Below, one piece after another: positions 63,201-64,000 of a stretch of 64,000 nt of DNA. Under the pieces are notes generated by a model. The model ran no database searches and was not told the origin of the DNA. It was given only the letters and a program-made list of their open reading frames with translations. A program made the translations under genes and the position numbers. The stretch comes from Phlegmacium glaucopus (taxonomy: Eukaryota > Basidiomycota > Agaricomycetes > Agaricales > Cortinariaceae): assembly GCA_015039465.1 (NCBI GenBank), contig MU130533.1, forward strand, positions 434,001-498,000, given 5' to 3'. The number at the start of each line of letters is the position of its first letter. The first letter of the stretch is position 1.

Positions 63201-63582
63201 ATACAATGATATAGTTGCCTTCAATAAGGTCTTCGAAAATAGAATCCATCATCGCTTGAAACGTTGCCAGTGAATTGCACATTCCAAAGAACATTACTGT
63301 CGGTTCGAATAATCCTCAATTTGTCTTGAATGCGGCTTTTCATTTGTCTCCTTTGGCAATCCGGACATTGTTATAGCCTCTGAGGATGTCGAACTTTGTG
63401 AAACAAGTTGCGCCCTTGAGTTTGTCCATTATTTTGGTGATAAGTGGGAGTGGATAAGCATTTTTAATTGTATGATTGTTTAGGTATTGATAGTCTTGAC
63501 AAGGTCGAAGCTTTCCATCCTTCTTGGATACAAAAAAGAAAGGTGATGCCATCAGGGAATGTGAGTTCCAAATATAACCGCT
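60277..63582 (-). pseudogene. pol: Chromovirus pol: RT, RNase H, integrase and chromodomain
   Basis: RT region (63582-62770): [19 protein letters not shown], the catalytic YMDD at 63201-63190, then KKVEYLGMIIEEGKISMD and RSFLGFGNFYRQFI. RNase H (about 62184-61930): [20 protein letters not shown], then [11 protein letters not shown]. Integrase: zinc-binding H-H-C-C with GHPGELETYNSISQHYWWPG and CSDCQQ, catalytic core MDLITDLPPIDGKDTVLVVV, DRDPRFTAKAF and HPQSDGTTE. A GPY/F-like module (FQEGQLVWLDSRNLRTKYN) and chromodomain (GRGYQFKIRWKEYLISEATW) end the frame at 60277. Nine in-frame TGA codons and the solo LTR break it, so it cannot encode a full polyprotein. Confidence 0.88.
62180..62767 (+). 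mobile_element. Solo LTR S2, 578 bp, nested in pol, with TCTGG target-site duplication
   Basis: LTR at 62185-62762 begins TGTTAAG and ends TGTAACA, flanked by TCTGG at 62180-62184 and 62763-62767. Removing it and one TCTGG restores the pol frame across the junction, joining DSTQPFQ to [11 protein letters not shown] at the start of RNase H. It is a second copy of the family at 57064-57627. Confidence 0.9.
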
Positions 63583-64000
63583 ATAAATTGTTGTTTGTGT
63601 TGTTATAAACACCAACCAGAGAGCAGTGGACCAGTCTTTAGGTCAAGAGACTCCCTGTTATTTGTTTAGGGAAGGCTTAGCCTTAGACTTGTAACACACA
63701 GAGTTAGGGGGAAAGAATAGAGATGAGAAGGATGAGGATGAAGGTCTTGGAAGGTGACTGAGGTAGAGGACGAGGATGAGGATGGGTAAGAAAGAGTCTT
63801 CAGTAAGACTATAGCAGTAGACAGTATAGGACAGTAACAGATAAAAGGCTGAAAAAAGCGAACTTGAGGGAGGAATTCACTGGAATTCCACTGAGAAGAT
63901 GACTGTTGGGGAGTAAGAATGAATTGAGGTAAACTACCTATCCTGGTACAAAAGAGCAGTATTTATACCCTAAGGATGAGGCTATGTAGAACAATAAAAA
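63583..64000 (-). repeat. Repeat E1-d, running off the window
   Basis: Same terminus as E1-a and E1-b: on the plus strand TATAAATTGTTGTTTGTGTT, then CACCAACCAGAGAGCAGTGG, AGGGAAGG, and later GAATTCACTGGAATTCCACT and AAGGATGAGGCTATGTAGAA. It cuts the RT frame of the chromovirus at about 63582, so it inserted after that element. The other end is outside the window. Confidence 0.7.

Larger units (their letters stand above)
59086..63582 (-). mobile_element. Degraded Ty3/gypsy chromovirus, 5' part missing
   Basis: Minus-strand LTR retrotransposon of a fungus. Order on the minus strand: reverse transcriptase, RNase H, zinc-binding integrase, integrase core, chromodomain, small zinc-knuckle ORF, polypurine tract, 3' LTR. 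The RT-RNase H-IN order identifies Ty3/gypsy (Metaviridae), and the chromodomain places it with chromoviruses. The gag, protease, N-terminal RT and 5' LTR are not visible: the RT frame is cut at about 63582 by E1-d, which runs to the window edge. A solo LTR (62185-62762) interrupts pol. All premature stops found are TGA. Confidence 0.88.

Overview
This window reads as nuclear DNA of a filamentous basidiomycete, most likely an Agaricomycete. Genes are dense on both strands and cut by many introns of about 50-60 nt with GT...AG ends. The protein set is fungal: a Zn2Cys6 regulator, an ERMES subunit, a C2-domain Sch9 kinase, an Ivy1-like BAR protein and a DUF6533-type membrane protein typical of mushrooms. 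No RNA gene, CRISPR array or bacterial-type operon was seen.

Positions 1-53,090 are ordinary gene-rich euchromatin with about 26 genes, nearly all with recognisable eukaryotic roles. In order: NPC1 sterol transporter (-), DPH1 diphthamide enzyme (+), DUF6533 membrane protein (+), small Tim17-like protein (+), SCH9-type AGC kinase (+), Apd1/Aim32-type thioredoxin-like Fe-S protein (-), SIRT5-type sirtuin (+), an orphan probable mitochondrial protein (-), a probably peroxisomal acyl-CoA dehydrogenase (-), Zn2Cys6 transcription factor (-), CDC45 (-), PABPN1/Pab2 (+), mitoribosomal bL19m (+), Ivy1-like BAR protein (+), mitochondrial AspRS (-), F-box protein (+), KGD4/Ymr31 (+), proteasome alpha-1 (-), RNA polymerase III subunit RPC1 (+), CLASP/Stu1 (-), Rdx/SelW-like protein (-), Pch2/TRIP13 (+), PPR protein (-), SmG (-), an RGG-rich orphan (+) and MDM10 (-). 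Many neighbours are divergent pairs over 60-470 bp or convergent pairs with almost no spacer. They are independently transcribed housekeeping genes, not a pathway cluster. Mitochondrial functions recur: bL19m, AspRS, KGD4, MDM10, the PPR protein, probably Aim32, and possibly the sirtuin and the orphan.

Positions 53,575-64,000 are a nest of transposable elements with no intact host gene. There is a 362-bp solo LTR with TATTG target-site duplications; a near-palindromic MITE-like sequence; four copies of an unrecognised repeat called E1 here (a, b, c, d), with a and b inverted around a fragment of an Agaricomycete-type GTPase gene; and a degraded Ty3/gypsy chromovirus on the minus strand. That element keeps a 3' LTR, a polypurine tract, RT, RNase H, integrase and chromodomain, plus a separate 3' ORF with two CCHC zinc knuckles. 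Two solo LTRs of one further family, each with its own perfect 5-bp target-site duplication (CCAAT and TCTGG), lie inside E1-b and inside pol, so insertion order can be read. All eleven premature stops I found in the chromovirus reading frames are TGA, mostly where arginine is expected, which points to CGA-to-TGA decay of methylated CpG.

I found no convincing evidence of a new defence or metabolic system. The most original material is the element nest: the unclassified E1 repeat, the 3' zinc-knuckle ORF and the palindrome-rich solo LTR.
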